Of a stretch of 11,988 bases of DNA, positions 1 through 6,692 are shown in pieces (the stretch's first letter is position 1; the number at the start of each line of letters is the position of its first letter). This DNA is from Clostridiales bacterium (lineage in GTDB: Bacteria > Bacillota > Clostridia > Oscillospirales > Oscillospiraceae). Under the pieces are notes generated by a model that saw only the letters and a program-made list of their open reading frames with translations, did not search any database and was not told where the DNA came from. The stretch covers positions 4,810 through 16,797 of the forward strand of contig DPCD01000085.1 of assembly GCA_003516765.1 (NCBI GenBank). Reading direction: 5' to 3'. Both the position numbers and the translations under genes were made by a program.

Positions 1-1
1 A

Positions 2-274
2 AAGCGGCAGACGCTGCGGTTCGCGGGTGCGCCGTGGTACGTGTATCTGGTCGGTGTGCTCGGCATTGCAATCGTCGCGTCGAGCAGCTGGTGTACCTTA
101 CGAGTCGGCGCGAGCGTGATGCTTGCCATCTCGACGGCGGGGCAGATCATCTCCTCGCAGCTGATCGACCAGTTTGGACTGTTCGGCATGCCGGTGCAGA
201 AGTTCCGCGCCAGGCAGCTGCCGGGCTATGTGCTGCTTGCCGCGGGCGTCGCGCTCGTCGTGCTGGGCACGTAA
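2..274 (+). CDS. DUF606/YdcZ-family small membrane transporter, C-terminal part (truncated by window edge)
   Basis: The reading frame is open from the first bases of the window and ends at a TAA at 272-274, so about 90 C-terminal residues are visible and the start lies upstream. The visible protein is strongly hydrophobic. Its pattern is a Trp-Tyr before a membrane helix, a Gly-rich helix, then 'AGQIISSQLIDQFGLFGMP', a short basic loop and a last helix. This matches the conserved end of DUF606/YdcZ proteins of the drug/metabolite transporter superfamily. Members are about 140-150 residues with five membrane helices and often occur as adjacent paralogous pairs, as here with the gene 20 bases downstream. 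The substrate cannot be told from sequence. The family call is from pattern recognition and I am fairly sure of it. Confidence 0.75.
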   Translation, partial: KRQTLRFAGAPWYVYLVGVLGIAIVASSSWCTLRVGASVMLAISTAGQIISSQLIDQFGLFGMPVQKFRARQLPGYVLLAAGVALVVLGT

Positions 275-294
275 TACACGCAGGAGGAAACGAC

Positions 295-747
295 ATGCTG
301 GTTTATTATATTGCCGCCTTTGTCAACGGCTTTTTCAACTCCGTCAATAAAATGATGAACGTCAAGGCGGGGCAGTGCTTCGGCACTGCGAAGGGCTCGC
401 TCATTAACTACGTTGAGGCGACACTTTTGTCTCTCGCGCTGGTGTGCATGACCTCGAGCCCCTCCGAGCTTGCGCCCGCGCATGTGTTTTCCGTGCCCGC
501 GTGGGTGTATCTGGGCGCGGTCTGCGGACTGGTGGCAATGGTGCTGATCATTATCGGCACGCTCCATACGCACGTGCTGGTCTCGTCGATTCTCGCACTG
601 GTCGGCAACCTCGGCATGGCGCTGGTGCTGGACTATGTGTTCTACGGTGTGTTCAGCTGGCTGCGCGTGGCAGGAATCCTGCTGATTCTGCTCGGCATTA
701 CCTGGATTGAAAAATCCAAGACTTCGCAGACGAAAGCCCCCAATTGA
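295..747 (+). CDS. DUF606/YdcZ-family small membrane transporter, complete second copy
   Basis: 150 residues, with its ATG at 295 behind a good Shine-Dalgarno sequence (AGGAGG, 282-287). An in-frame extension back to position 34 exists, but it would overlap the previous gene and code for Arg/His-rich sequence without membrane character, so I reject it. The protein has about five hydrophobic segments (roughly residues 1-16, 38-56, 67-90, 94-115 and 120-141) and a charged tail. It is a diverged paralogue of the gene just upstream, sharing the helix-'LVGNLGMALVLDYVF'-helix plan that corresponds to 'AGQIISSQLIDQFGLF' there. Such pairs probably act as a heteromeric small transporter in the cytoplasmic membrane. 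The substrate is unknown. The two genes are 20 bases apart and almost certainly cotranscribed, ending at the hairpin at 763-792. Confidence 0.75.
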   Translation: MLVYYIAAFVNGFFNSVNKMMNVKAGQCFGTAKGSLINYVEATLLSLALVCMTSSPSELAPAHVFSVPAWVYLGAVCGLVAMVLIIIGTLHTHVLVSSILALVGNLGMALVLDYVFYGVFSWLRVAGILLILLGITWIEKSKTSQTKAPN

Positions 748-756
748 CACGCATGC

Positions 757-800
757 AAAAACACGCGCGGAAATCCGACGATTTCCGCGCGTTTGATTTT
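757..800. terminator. Bidirectional intrinsic terminator between convergent genes
   Basis: A perfect 13-bp stem (763-775 with 780-792) closes a 4-base loop. A T-rich tract follows on the plus strand (TTTGATTTT), and five consecutive T follow on the minus strand (plus-strand AAAAA at 757-761). It lies exactly between the stop of the transporter pair (747) and the stop of the convergent degV gene (799), so it can end both transcripts. Confidence 0.85.
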
Positions 801-1671
801 ACCGTTCGGTGCCGAGGAAGAAGACGGACACGACGCCGGGTCCGGTGTGAGAGCCGATGACAGGACCAACATAGTTGATGATGATGTCCTGCACGGCAGA
901 GCGCTCGCGGATATAATCGGCGACGAATTTCGCGTCGTCGTAGCAGTCGCCGTGGCAGATGAACATCGTCTGGGACGGAAGGTCCGTGGACGTGGTCAGC
1001 GCCTTCTCGGCAAGCGCAATGAGTGAGCCCTTGCGTCCTCTTGCCTTCGTGACGTTCGCCAGATGCCCGTCGTTATCCATGTGCATGACGGGCTTGATCT
1101 GCATGACGGTGCCAAGAACCGCAGTCGTGGCAGAAATTCTGCCGCCGCGCTTTAAGTACATCAGATCGTCCACCGTGAACCAGTGGCAAAGATGGAGCTT
1201 GATGTCTTCCAGATAGTCGCGCACCTGCTCGATGGACTTTCCCGCCTGCTGCTGCAGCGCGCCGAGGTAGACGTATAAGCCCTGTCCCAGAGACGCGCAC
1301 AGGCTGTCGACTGTCAGAATCTTGCGCTCGGGGTATTTTTCGCGCAGATCGTCCGCTGCGATGCAGCCGGACTGATAGGTCGTACTCAAGCCCGAGGAGA
1401 AGCCGACAAAGAGGATGTCCAGCCCCTGCTGCAGCGTCTGTTCCATGACCTCGCGGAAGCTTTCGGGGTTGACCGCGCTGGTGGATGCCGCTTCGCCCTG
1501 GCGGATGCGCTCAAAAAAATCATGGAAGCCGACTTCGCGCCCGTCAAGATAGTTGGCGTATGTCTTGCCGCCAATGGTAAAGTGCAGCGGCAGCACCAGA
1601 AGCTCCAGCTTGTCTGCCAGCTCCTGCGGCAGATCGCAGGAGGAGTCGGTGATAATCTGAAAGGTTTTCAT
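799..1671 (-). CDS. DegV-family fatty-acid-binding protein (FakB-like)
   Basis: 290 residues, the usual length for DegV/FakB proteins. Family hallmarks appear in order: TDSSCDL (8-14), STSAVNP (63-69), FSSGLSTTY (91-99), TVDS (120-123), YLKRGGRIS (172-180) and IGSHTGPG (272-279). FakB proteins hold a fatty acid and present its carboxylate to the kinase FakA for phosphorylation, feeding exogenous fatty acids into phospholipid synthesis. The carboxylate contacts in characterised members are a Thr, a Ser and a His; T64, S93/S94 and H275 are the likely equivalents here. The protein is cytosolic, with no signal peptide or membrane helix. The ATG at 1669-1671 has GGAGG eight bases upstream. No fakA-like kinase gene is in the window, and many clostridia carry several DegV copies, so the exact ligand is unknown. 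Confidence 0.92.
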   Translation of the reverse strand: MKTFQIITDSSCDLPQELADKLELLVLPLHFTIGGKTYANYLDGREVGFHDFFERIRQGEAASTSAVNPESFREVMEQTLQQGLDILFVGFSSGLSTTYQSGCIAADDLREKYPERKILTVDSLCASLGQGLYVYLGALQQQAGKSIEQVRDYLEDIKLHLCHWFTVDDLMYLKRGGRISATTAVLGTVMQIKPVMHMDNDGHLANVTKARGRKGSLIALAEKALTTSTDLPSQTMFICHGDCYDDAKFVADYIRERSAVQDIIINYVGPVIGSHTGPGVVSVFFLGTER

Positions 1672-1699
1672 CGTGGTACCTCCATAAAATTCTGGTTGT

Positions 1700-1725
1700 A
1701 TTATACAGCATTTTCTGTATAAAAG
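1700..1725 (-). promoter_or_regulatory. Inverted repeat overlapping the -10 of the degV promoter (candidate operator)
   Basis: A perfect 8-6-8 inverted repeat (TTATACAG at 1701-1708, CTGTATAA at 1715-1722) sits 30-51 bases upstream of the degV start codon. On the minus strand TATAAT (plus-strand 1700-1705) is a perfect -10 hexamer lying within the promoter-distal arm. I see no convincing -35, and one arm overlaps the -10, so a repressor bound here would block RNA polymerase. The AT-rich arms could partly reflect promoter composition alone. The bound regulator cannot be named. Confidence 0.45.
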
Positions 1726-1825
1726 CTATCCCCTTTTCCCGTTTTTCGCTCGACAGATTGTTTCCACTGCCTCTACTTTGCAAAACCGACAATTTCTGAA
1801 GGTTTCCTTAAATTTTTCCGGGGGC

Positions 1826-1877
1826 TTACCGCGGCTTTCAAAGTGTGGTATGATGGTGAAAAACAAATTCTCAGGAG
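1826..1877 (+). promoter_or_regulatory. Extended -10 promoter and RBS of the carboxypeptidase gene
   Basis: A TG-G-TATGAT extended -10 (hexamer 1849-1854) stands 17 bases after a poor -35 (TTACCG, 1826-1831). The Shine-Dalgarno sequence AGGAG (1873-1877) is six bases before the ATG at 1884. The leader would be only about 23 nt. The weak -35 fits promoters that depend on the TGn element. Confidence 0.55.
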
Positions 1878-1883
1878 TAGCCC

Positions 1884-3080
1884 ATGCCAAACGAACTGCC
1901 AACCGACCGCCTGCCGACGATCGAAGAAACACGCGCGATGCACGAACGCGCCGTGCGCGCCCGAAAGAAAAAAAAGCTGCAAAAAACGCTTGCCACCGCG
2001 GGGCTTGTCCTGCTGGCGCTTGCACTTGCCGCCGCGCTGGCGCTTTTTGCGCGCGAGAAGCTCCAGACGCTCGATAAGCCGCTCGACGCAAAGACCGCGC
2101 AGACGCAGCCCGTGCCGCAGGAGCCGGACATCCCCGCTGCAGAACCGGACCCTGAACCGGAGCCTTCCCCCGAACCGCAGCCGGACCCTGAACCGGAGAT
2201 TCAGCCCGAGCCGGCGTCGCAGCCGGAATCCGAACCGGAACCGCAACCCGAGGCGCCGGCTGAAAAAACCTACGCACCTGCCGACGTGACGGACGAAACA
2301 AAAACGCTCGATCTGGAGCTTTACAGCGAAAACGCGCTGCTCATTGATCTGGAATCGAACACCATCCTCGCGCAGAAAAACGCCGACGCGCGCATCTACC
2401 CCGCTTCCATGACGAAGGTCATGACCGTTCTCGTCGCCGCCGAGCAGATCACGGACTGGGACGCGACGTTTACCATGACGCAGTCCATCATCGACCCGCT
2501 GTTTCTGGCGGATGCGAGCATGGCAGGCTTTGTCCACGGCGAGGAGGTTTCGATGATGGACCTTCTCTACGGCGCAGTACTTCCCTCCGGCGCGGAGGCG
2601 ACCGAAGCGCTTGCCATCGTCTGCGCAGGCTCCGAAGGGGCGTTTGCAGAACTCATGAACGAAAAAGCGCAGGCATTGGGCTTACAGGACACACACTTTG
2701 TCGACGCCAGCGGGCTTCACGACGAAAACCACTACACAACACTCTCCGACATGGCAATCATTATGCAGGCAGCGCTCGATAACCCCCGCTGCCGCGAGGT
2801 TTTAACCTCCGTCCATCACACATCCGCCGCAACCGGGCAAAACCCGGAGGGCGTTGCCATGACGAACAAATTTCTGTATCGCATTCGCCCGCAGCAGACC
2901 GGAACCGTCGACATTCAGGCGGCAAAGACCGGCTACACCGCGCAGGCGATGAACTGCTGCGTCAGCTACGGCATCATGGAAAACGGACGCGCGGCAATCT
3001 GCGTCACCGCACACGCCTGGACCGGAGACTACTGCATCGCCGACCACCTCGCGCTCTATGGAACTTACTGTGGCAATTAG
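1884..3080 (+). CDS. Membrane-anchored D-alanyl-D-alanine carboxypeptidase family protein (PBP5/DacF-like, S11) with an altered SxN motif
   Basis: 398 residues. A short cytoplasmic tail with a basic patch (RARKKKK, 25-31) precedes one hydrophobic helix (about 36-56) that should work as an uncleaved anchor. Residues 79-127 form a Pro/Glu-rich spacer, and the transpeptidase-like domain follows outside the membrane (about 140-398). The S11 motifs are visible: SMTK (S175, K178), SGA at 235-237 where the family normally has SxN, and KTG (348-350). These enzymes remove the terminal D-Ala of peptidoglycan stem peptides and so limit cross-linking. The usual C-terminal beta domain and amphipathic anchor of PBP5 are missing, and the N-terminal helix replaces that anchoring. 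The Ala at 237 in place of Asn may lower or change activity. It is probably the first gene of an operon with the genes 26 and then 21 bases downstream. Confidence 0.9.
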   Translation: MPNELPTDRLPTIEETRAMHERAVRARKKKKLQKTLATAGLVLLALALAAALALFAREKLQTLDKPLDAKTAQTQPVPQEPDIPAAEPDPEPEPSPEPQPDPEPEIQPEPASQPESEPEPQPEAPAEKTYAPADVTDETKTLDLELYSENALLIDLESNTILAQKNADARIYPASMTKVMTVLVAAEQITDWDATFTMTQSIIDPLFLADASMAGFVHGEEVSMMDLLYGAVLPSGAEATEALAIVCAGSEGAFAELMNEKAQALGLQDTHFVDASGLHDENHYTTLSDMAIIMQAALDNPRCREVLTSVHHTSAATGQNPEGVAMTNKFLYRIRPQQTGTVDIQAAKTGYTAQAMNCCVSYGIMENGRAAICVTAHAWTGDYCIADHLALYGTYCGN

Positions 3081-3106
3081 CTGCCAATCTCAAAGGAGAC
3101 GATCGA

Positions 3107-4837
3107 ATGAAAACCGTCTGGGGGGAACAGTTAAATCCCGATTCCGTCTTACAGGAATATCCGCGCCCGCAGCTCGTGCGCGAAAGCTATGAAAACCTGA
3201 ACGGTCTCTGGGACTACGCCATTACAAAGACGGACGCAAAGCCTGATGCCTGGGACGGAAAGATTCTCGTTCCGTTTTCCCCGGAAGCAGAGCTTTCCGG
3301 CGTCGGAAAAGCCTTGCAGCCCGGGCAGTTTCTCTGGTACCGCCGGACACTCACCCTTCCCGAGATTCCCGCCGGGAAGCGGCTGCTTTTGCACATCGGC
3401 GCGTGCGACCAGCGCGCGAAAGTCTTCTGCAACGGGCAGTATGTCATGGAGCATGTCGGCGGCTACACCGCGTTTTCATCTGACCTCACGGTGTTTGTCC
3501 ATGCAGGAGACAACGAATTGACCGTTCAGGCGCGAGACGACCGGGAAGCCTCGCAGCTCTCGCGCGGCAAACAGAGCAGTCACCGCGGCGGCATCTGGTA
3601 CACCCCGCAGAGCGGCATCTGGCAGACGGTCTGGTATGAGTGGGTGCCGGAAAATTACGTCAAGGCAATCCGCTATACGCCGGACCTCATTACCAATCAG
3701 CTTCTTTATCAGATTCAGGCGCCCGCGCCCGCCGGTGCAGTCGTCCGGCTCTCGCTGCATGGGCAGCCGGTCGCGGAAAGCGCGGCAGATGAAAAGGGCT
3801 TCGGCGCGCTTGCCATTCCGGCGGAAACGCTCCGGCTCTGGTCCCCGGAGTCGCCGACGCTCTACGATGTGGACGTGACACTGGGAGAAGACCGCGTGAC
3901 AAGCTACGCCGCGATGCGCTCGTTCGGCGTTGGAGAAGACGAAGACGGCACGCCGCGCCTGCTTCTCAACGGCAAGCCGTATTACCAGAACGGCGTGCTC
4001 GATCAGGGCTACTGGCCGGACGGGCTTTACACCGCGCCGTCGGACGAGGCAATGATCTTTGATCTTCAGCTCATGAAGGACATGGGCTTTAACATGCTGC
4101 GCAAGCACATCAAAATCGAGCCCATGCGCTGGTACTATCACTGCGACCGGCTCGGTATGCTGGTCTGGCAGGACATGATCAACGGCGGCGGGAACTACAG
4201 CCTGTTGACCATCTCCGCCCCGCTCGTCACCGGCATCCATCACAAGGACCACGACTACAAAAAATTTGCCCGCACCGACGCCATTGCGCGAGCGAGCTAC
4301 TATACCGAGCTGACCGAACTGATCGCGCAGCTCTACAGCTGCCCGTGTATCTGCACCTGGGTGCTGTTCAACGAAGGCTGGGGGCAGTTTGACGCAGCCG
4401 CTGCCGCAGACTATGCCCGAAAGCTTGACCCCTCGCGCATCATCGACCACGCCAGCGGCTGGCACGATCAGAAAATCGGGAAGCTGCAGAGCCTGCACGT
4501 CTACTTCCGCCCCTATCATTTTAAGAAAGACAGGCTCGGGCGCGCCGTCGCGCTGACGGAGTTCGGCGGCTACACCCTCGCCGTCCCCGGTCACACTTGG
4601 GGCAAAAAACGCTTCGGCTATAAGCCGCTGCGAGACGAAGCAGCCCTTGCCGACGCTTTCCGCAGGCTCTACGAGCAGCAGATCATTCCCGCGAAGGAAA
4701 AAGGTCTCGCTGCCAGCGTCTACACGCAGCTGAGCGATGTGGAAGACGAGTGCAACGGCTTTGTCACCTACGACCGCAAGGTGGTCAAGCTCCCGAAGCA
4801 GCTGGTCCGCGAAATTTCCCTTTCTCTCAAAGGCTGA
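3107..4837 (+). CDS. Cytoplasmic family 2 glycoside hydrolase (beta-galactosidase/beta-glucuronidase-like)
   Basis: 576 residues with no signal peptide, so probably cytoplasmic. The layout is that of GH2: a sugar-binding jelly-roll domain (about 20-180), an Ig-like domain (about 182-272) and a TIM barrel (about 275-576). The catalytic pair can be placed: acid/base E423 in FNEGWGQ and nucleophile E485 in TEFGGY. This retaining mechanism releases a terminal beta-linked sugar. It is much shorter than LacZ (about 1000 residues) and close to bacterial beta-glucuronidases in size, but motifs alone do not give the substrate (galactoside, glucuronide or mannoside). AAAGGAG (3092-3098) precedes the ATG at 3107. 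It lies between two peptidoglycan carboxypeptidase genes with gaps of 26 and 21 bases, which hints at work on sugars from cell-wall or host glycans; that is inference only. Confidence 0.9.
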   Translation: MKTVWGEQLNPDSVLQEYPRPQLVRESYENLNGLWDYAITKTDAKPDAWDGKILVPFSPEAELSGVGKALQPGQFLWYRRTLTLPEIPAGKRLLLHIGACDQRAKVFCNGQYVMEHVGGYTAFSSDLTVFVHAGDNELTVQARDDREASQLSRGKQSSHRGGIWYTPQSGIWQTVWYEWVPENYVKAIRYTPDLITNQLLYQIQAPAPAGAVVRLSLHGQPVAESAADEKGFGALAIPAETLRLWSPESPTLYDVDVTLGEDRVTSYAAMRSFGVGEDEDGTPRLLLNGKPYYQNGVLDQGYWPDGLYTAPSDEAMIFDLQLMKDMGFNMLRKHIKIEPMRWYYHCDRLGMLVWQDMINGGGNYSLLTISAPLVTGIHHKDHDYKKFARTDAIARASYYTELTELIAQLYSCPCICTWVLFNEGWGQFDAAAAADYARKLDPSRIIDHASGWHDQKIGKLQSLHVYFRPYHFKKDRLGRAVALTEFGGYTLAVPGHTWGKKRFGYKPLRDEAALADAFRRLYEQQIIPAKEKGLAASVYTQLSDVEDECNGFVTYDRKVVKLPKQLVREISLSLKG

Positions 4838-4858
4838 AAACAAAAAGGAGGCGTTTTT

Positions 4859-5884
4859 ATGATACGAACCATCGGCATCGTCAGTCTGTCGCGCGGCATT
4901 CTCGGCGAGGGCTTCATGCACCACGAGCTGGACATCGGCGTAAAGCGTTTGCAGGACTACGGCGTTCGCGTCAAATTCCTGCCCCACGCGCTGGACGGGC
5001 TGGAATCGCTTGCCGCGCACCCTGAGCACCGGGCGCAGGATCTGCTGGACGCATTCCGCGACCCCGAAATTGACGCCATTCTCTGCGCCATCGGCGGAGA
5101 CGATACCTACCGGCTCGCGCCATACCTGTTTTCCGATCATGAACTTCAACGCGCCGTGTCAAAGAAGCCCTTCCTCGGCTTTTCCGACACGACGCTCAAC
5201 CACTTCATGCTCCATAAGGTCGGACTTCCGACCTTCTACGGGCAGGCATTTCTGCCCGACGTGTGCGAGCTTGCGCCGGAAATGCTGCCCTATACGAGGC
5301 AGTATTTGGAAGAATTCTTAAAAACCGGAACCATCCGCGAGGTCCGCCCGAGCAGCGTCTGGTATGAAAGCCGCAAGGAATTCGGACCCGATCAGGTGGG
5401 AACGGAGCTTCCGGTGCACAAAAACACGGGCTTTGAGCTTTTGCAGGGACCTGCACAGTTCGAAGGCGAGATTTTAGGCGGCTGCATCGACTCAATGTAT
5501 GAGATGTTTTCCGGCTGGCGGTACGCGGATATGCCGGAGATCTGCAAAGCATACGGTCTGTTTCCGGAGCTCGACGACTGGCGCGGCAAAATCCTGCTGC
5601 TGGAATCCTGCGAGGAGTATATGCCGCCAGAAACTTACCAAAAGGCGCTCGAAACGCTTAAAGATACCGGCGTATTTGACGTGGTTTCCGGCGTTCTCGT
5701 CGGAAAGCCGATGGACGAGGTGTATGCTGCGGAATACAAAAAGCTCCTTGCCGGCGTCATCGCCAACAAAGAGCTTCCGATTGTGTGCAATCTCAACATC
5801 GGTCACGCGCTGCCGCGCTGCATCCTGCCCTTCGGCGTGCGCGCGCGGGTCGATGCCGGCGAGCAGGTCATTCGCTTCGGCTGA
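4859..5884 (+). CDS. L,D-carboxypeptidase, peptidase family S66 (LdcA/MccF-like)
   Basis: 341 residues, within the normal S66 range. The Ser-Glu-His triad typical of the family is in place: nucleophile S109 in GFSDTT, E249 in LLLESCEE and H316 in NIGHALP. The Gly-Gly-Asp of the substrate pocket is at 79-81 (CAIGGDD). Classical LdcA cuts the L,D bond of tetrapeptides in the cytoplasm during murein recycling. The MccF branch instead cleaves microcin C-type peptide-nucleotides or related amides. The GFSDTT context fits both branches, so the exact substrate stays open. There is no signal peptide. AAGGAGG (4845-4851) lies seven bases before the ATG at 4859. It is the third gene of the likely operon, and its last 17 bases overlap the end of the convergent regulator gene. 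No terminator hairpin with a T-run follows the stop. Confidence 0.92.
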   Translation: MIRTIGIVSLSRGILGEGFMHHELDIGVKRLQDYGVRVKFLPHALDGLESLAAHPEHRAQDLLDAFRDPEIDAILCAIGGDDTYRLAPYLFSDHELQRAVSKKPFLGFSDTTLNHFMLHKVGLPTFYGQAFLPDVCELAPEMLPYTRQYLEEFLKTGTIREVRPSSVWYESRKEFGPDQVGTELPVHKNTGFELLQGPAQFEGEILGGCIDSMYEMFSGWRYADMPEICKAYGLFPELDDWRGKILLLESCEEYMPPETYQKALETLKDTGVFDVVSGVLVGKPMDEVYAAEYKKLLAGVIANKELPIVCNLNIGHALPRCILPFGVRARVDAGEQVIRFG

Positions 5885-6500
5885 CCTGCTTCGTCTCCCT
5901 GTCCGGAAGCCCGCGGCTTCGCTGCAGGAATTTGCGGAAGCCCTCCCAGAGAAGCGTCAGCACCTGCAGCGCCGCGCAGACGAGGAAAATGAGCGATACG
6001 TTTTCCAGTTCGAACGACAGATACAGGCTCAGCCCCAGCGTCCAGATCAGCGCCGAGACGGACACGCCCTGCCACAGAATGCCCCACCAGAGGCTGGTGA
6101 AAACGATGCAGATGATCGAGCATACCGGCAGCGCGTACACAAAGAACATCCACGCCGGATAGTCGACCTTGCAGATCATGAACATGCTGAACAGCAGCGT
6201 TGCCACTGCCATCGTCAGCGCCAGCGACAGCAGCAGGATGAACATATGGTAATGGGGTTTGGATTCCTTCGGCGGCTGAATCTCGCCGATGAGCGCGCTG
6301 ACGCTCACGCCGTAAAGCTCGGCGATCTGGCTGAGAATGTACACGTCCGGCAGACTCTCGCCCCGCTCCCATTTGGAGACGGATTTGTCGGAATAATTGA
6401 GCTTCGTCGCAAGATCGAGCTGCGTGTCATGGTGCGCCTTGCGGTATTGCGCGATGTTCTTCGCCACCGTTTTGCGCAGGGTTGCTTCGTCGGTCTGCAA
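5868..6500 (-). CDS. XRE-type helix-turn-helix regulator with C-terminal membrane domain
   Basis: 210 residues. The N-terminal Cro/C1-type DNA-binding domain spans about 9-70 and contains the recognisable LATKLNYSDKSVSKWERGES and a tail typical of XRE domains (IAELYGVSVSALIG). Four hydrophobic segments follow at about 86-108, 116-137, 143-162 and 167-187, then a short charged tail. It is therefore probably a membrane-bound transcription factor; the signal it senses is unknown. The start is a TTG at 6498-6500, chosen because AGGAGG (plus-strand 6508-6513) lies seven bases before it and the HTH begins soon after; no in-frame ATG lies near. The 3' end overlaps the S66 peptidase gene by 17 bases. 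The predicted structured RNA lies directly upstream on the same strand, so the RNA may control it or be controlled by it. Confidence 0.88.
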   Translation of the reverse strand: MQTDEATLRKTVAKNIAQYRKAHHDTQLDLATKLNYSDKSVSKWERGESLPDVYILSQIAELYGVSVSALIGEIQPPKESKPHYHMFILLLSLALTMAVATLLFSMFMICKVDYPAWMFFVYALPVCSIICIVFTSLWWGILWQGVSVSALIWTLGLSLYLSFELENVSLIFLVCAALQVLTLLWEGFRKFLQRSRGLPDRETKQVSRSE

Positions 6501-6517
6501 TTTGGCACCTCCTGGTA

Positions 6518-6545
6518 ATTATCATGAAAATCCCTTGATTTTCAA
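6518..6545 (-). promoter_or_regulatory. Possible proximal promoter of the HTH regulator gene
   Basis: On the minus strand TTGAAA (plus-strand 6540-6545) stands 16 bases before GATAAT (6518-6523). Each hexamer matches consensus in five of six positions. It is buried in the hairpin at 6529-6551. A transcript from it would begin only about ten bases before the TTG start, almost on the Shine-Dalgarno sequence, so it may not be real. Read-through from the stronger promoter at 6693-6721 is the alternative. Confidence 0.35.
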
Positions 6546-6687
6546 GGGATTCTACTGTCAGTAGAGTCGGGGTATCGCCGCGCGATAGCCCACAGACGTG
6601 CCGGGAGGGTGACAAAATTGCAGCAATCTGCTAAAGTAACTCCCGGGAAGAGGGAATACAGTGTCACCTGTTCATCCGGCACAGTAT
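6524..6687 (-). ncRNA. Predicted structured RNA (stand-alone small RNA or leader), family not identified; raiA-type is one candidate
   Basis: Read on the minus strand, a strong promoter (6693-6721) leads into about 160 nt dense in exact pairings and then a terminator-like hairpin. Plus-strand coordinates of the stems: a closing 7-bp stem 6598-6604 with 6676-6682; a nested 7-bp stem 6608-6614 with 6662-6668; a small inner hairpin 6620-6623 with 6628-6631; a 10-bp hairpin with one mismatch 6569-6578 with 6582-6591; a 6-bp hairpin 6552-6557 with 6559-6564; and the final 10-bp hairpin 6529-6538 with 6542-6551. A 7-base stretch (6601-6607) can also pair perfectly with 6640-6646, which gives a competing fold or a pseudoknot. 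No protein frame fits. The motifs of cobalamin, SAM, TPP, FMN, glycine and T-box leaders are not apparent. Size and placement are similar to the raiA RNA class of Firmicutes, but I could not verify that from memory. Confidence 0.6.
6526..6551 (-). terminator. Intrinsic-terminator-like hairpin between the structured RNA and the HTH gene
   Basis: A perfect 10-bp stem (6529-6538 with 6542-6551) with a 3-base loop ends, on the minus strand, in a run of four T (plus-strand A at 6527-6530). It comes just before the Shine-Dalgarno sequence of the regulator gene. It can end the structured RNA, or act as an attenuator if that RNA is a leader. The short T-run suggests incomplete termination. Confidence 0.5.
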
Positions 6688-6692
6688 TTCTT

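Noticed and set aside
1701..1722. Inverted repeat as a LexA (SOS) box
   Set aside because: The E. coli box is CTGT-N8-ACAG and the Bacillus box differs; here the half sites point the other way (ACAG...CTGT).
2118..2264. Repetitive DNA that could be taken as a tandem repeat or CRISPR-like array
   Set aside because: The repeats are irregular, in frame and fully explained by the Pro/Glu protein spacer; there are no constant repeats with unique spacers.
1773..2537. 254-codon minus-strand frame over the Pro/Glu spacer
   Set aside because: Its Arg/Phe/Gly-rich repeats are just the complement of the PEPEP codons.
3476..5149. Very long open frame (557 codons) on the minus strand opposite the GH2 gene
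   Set aside because: High-GC coding DNA commonly leaves one antisense frame open. The translation has no recognisable domain, no RBS, and overlaps two well-supported genes.
5906..5920. Hairpin GAAGCC-CGC-GGCTTC as terminator of the three-gene group
   Set aside because: The stem is only 6 bp, no T-run follows on either strand, and it lies inside the regulator's coding sequence.
6598..6682. Known riboswitch (cobalamin, FMN, TPP, SAM, glycine, THF, c-di-GMP) or T-box
   Set aside because: The conserved core strings of these classes were looked for on both strands and not found; only a covariance search can settle this.
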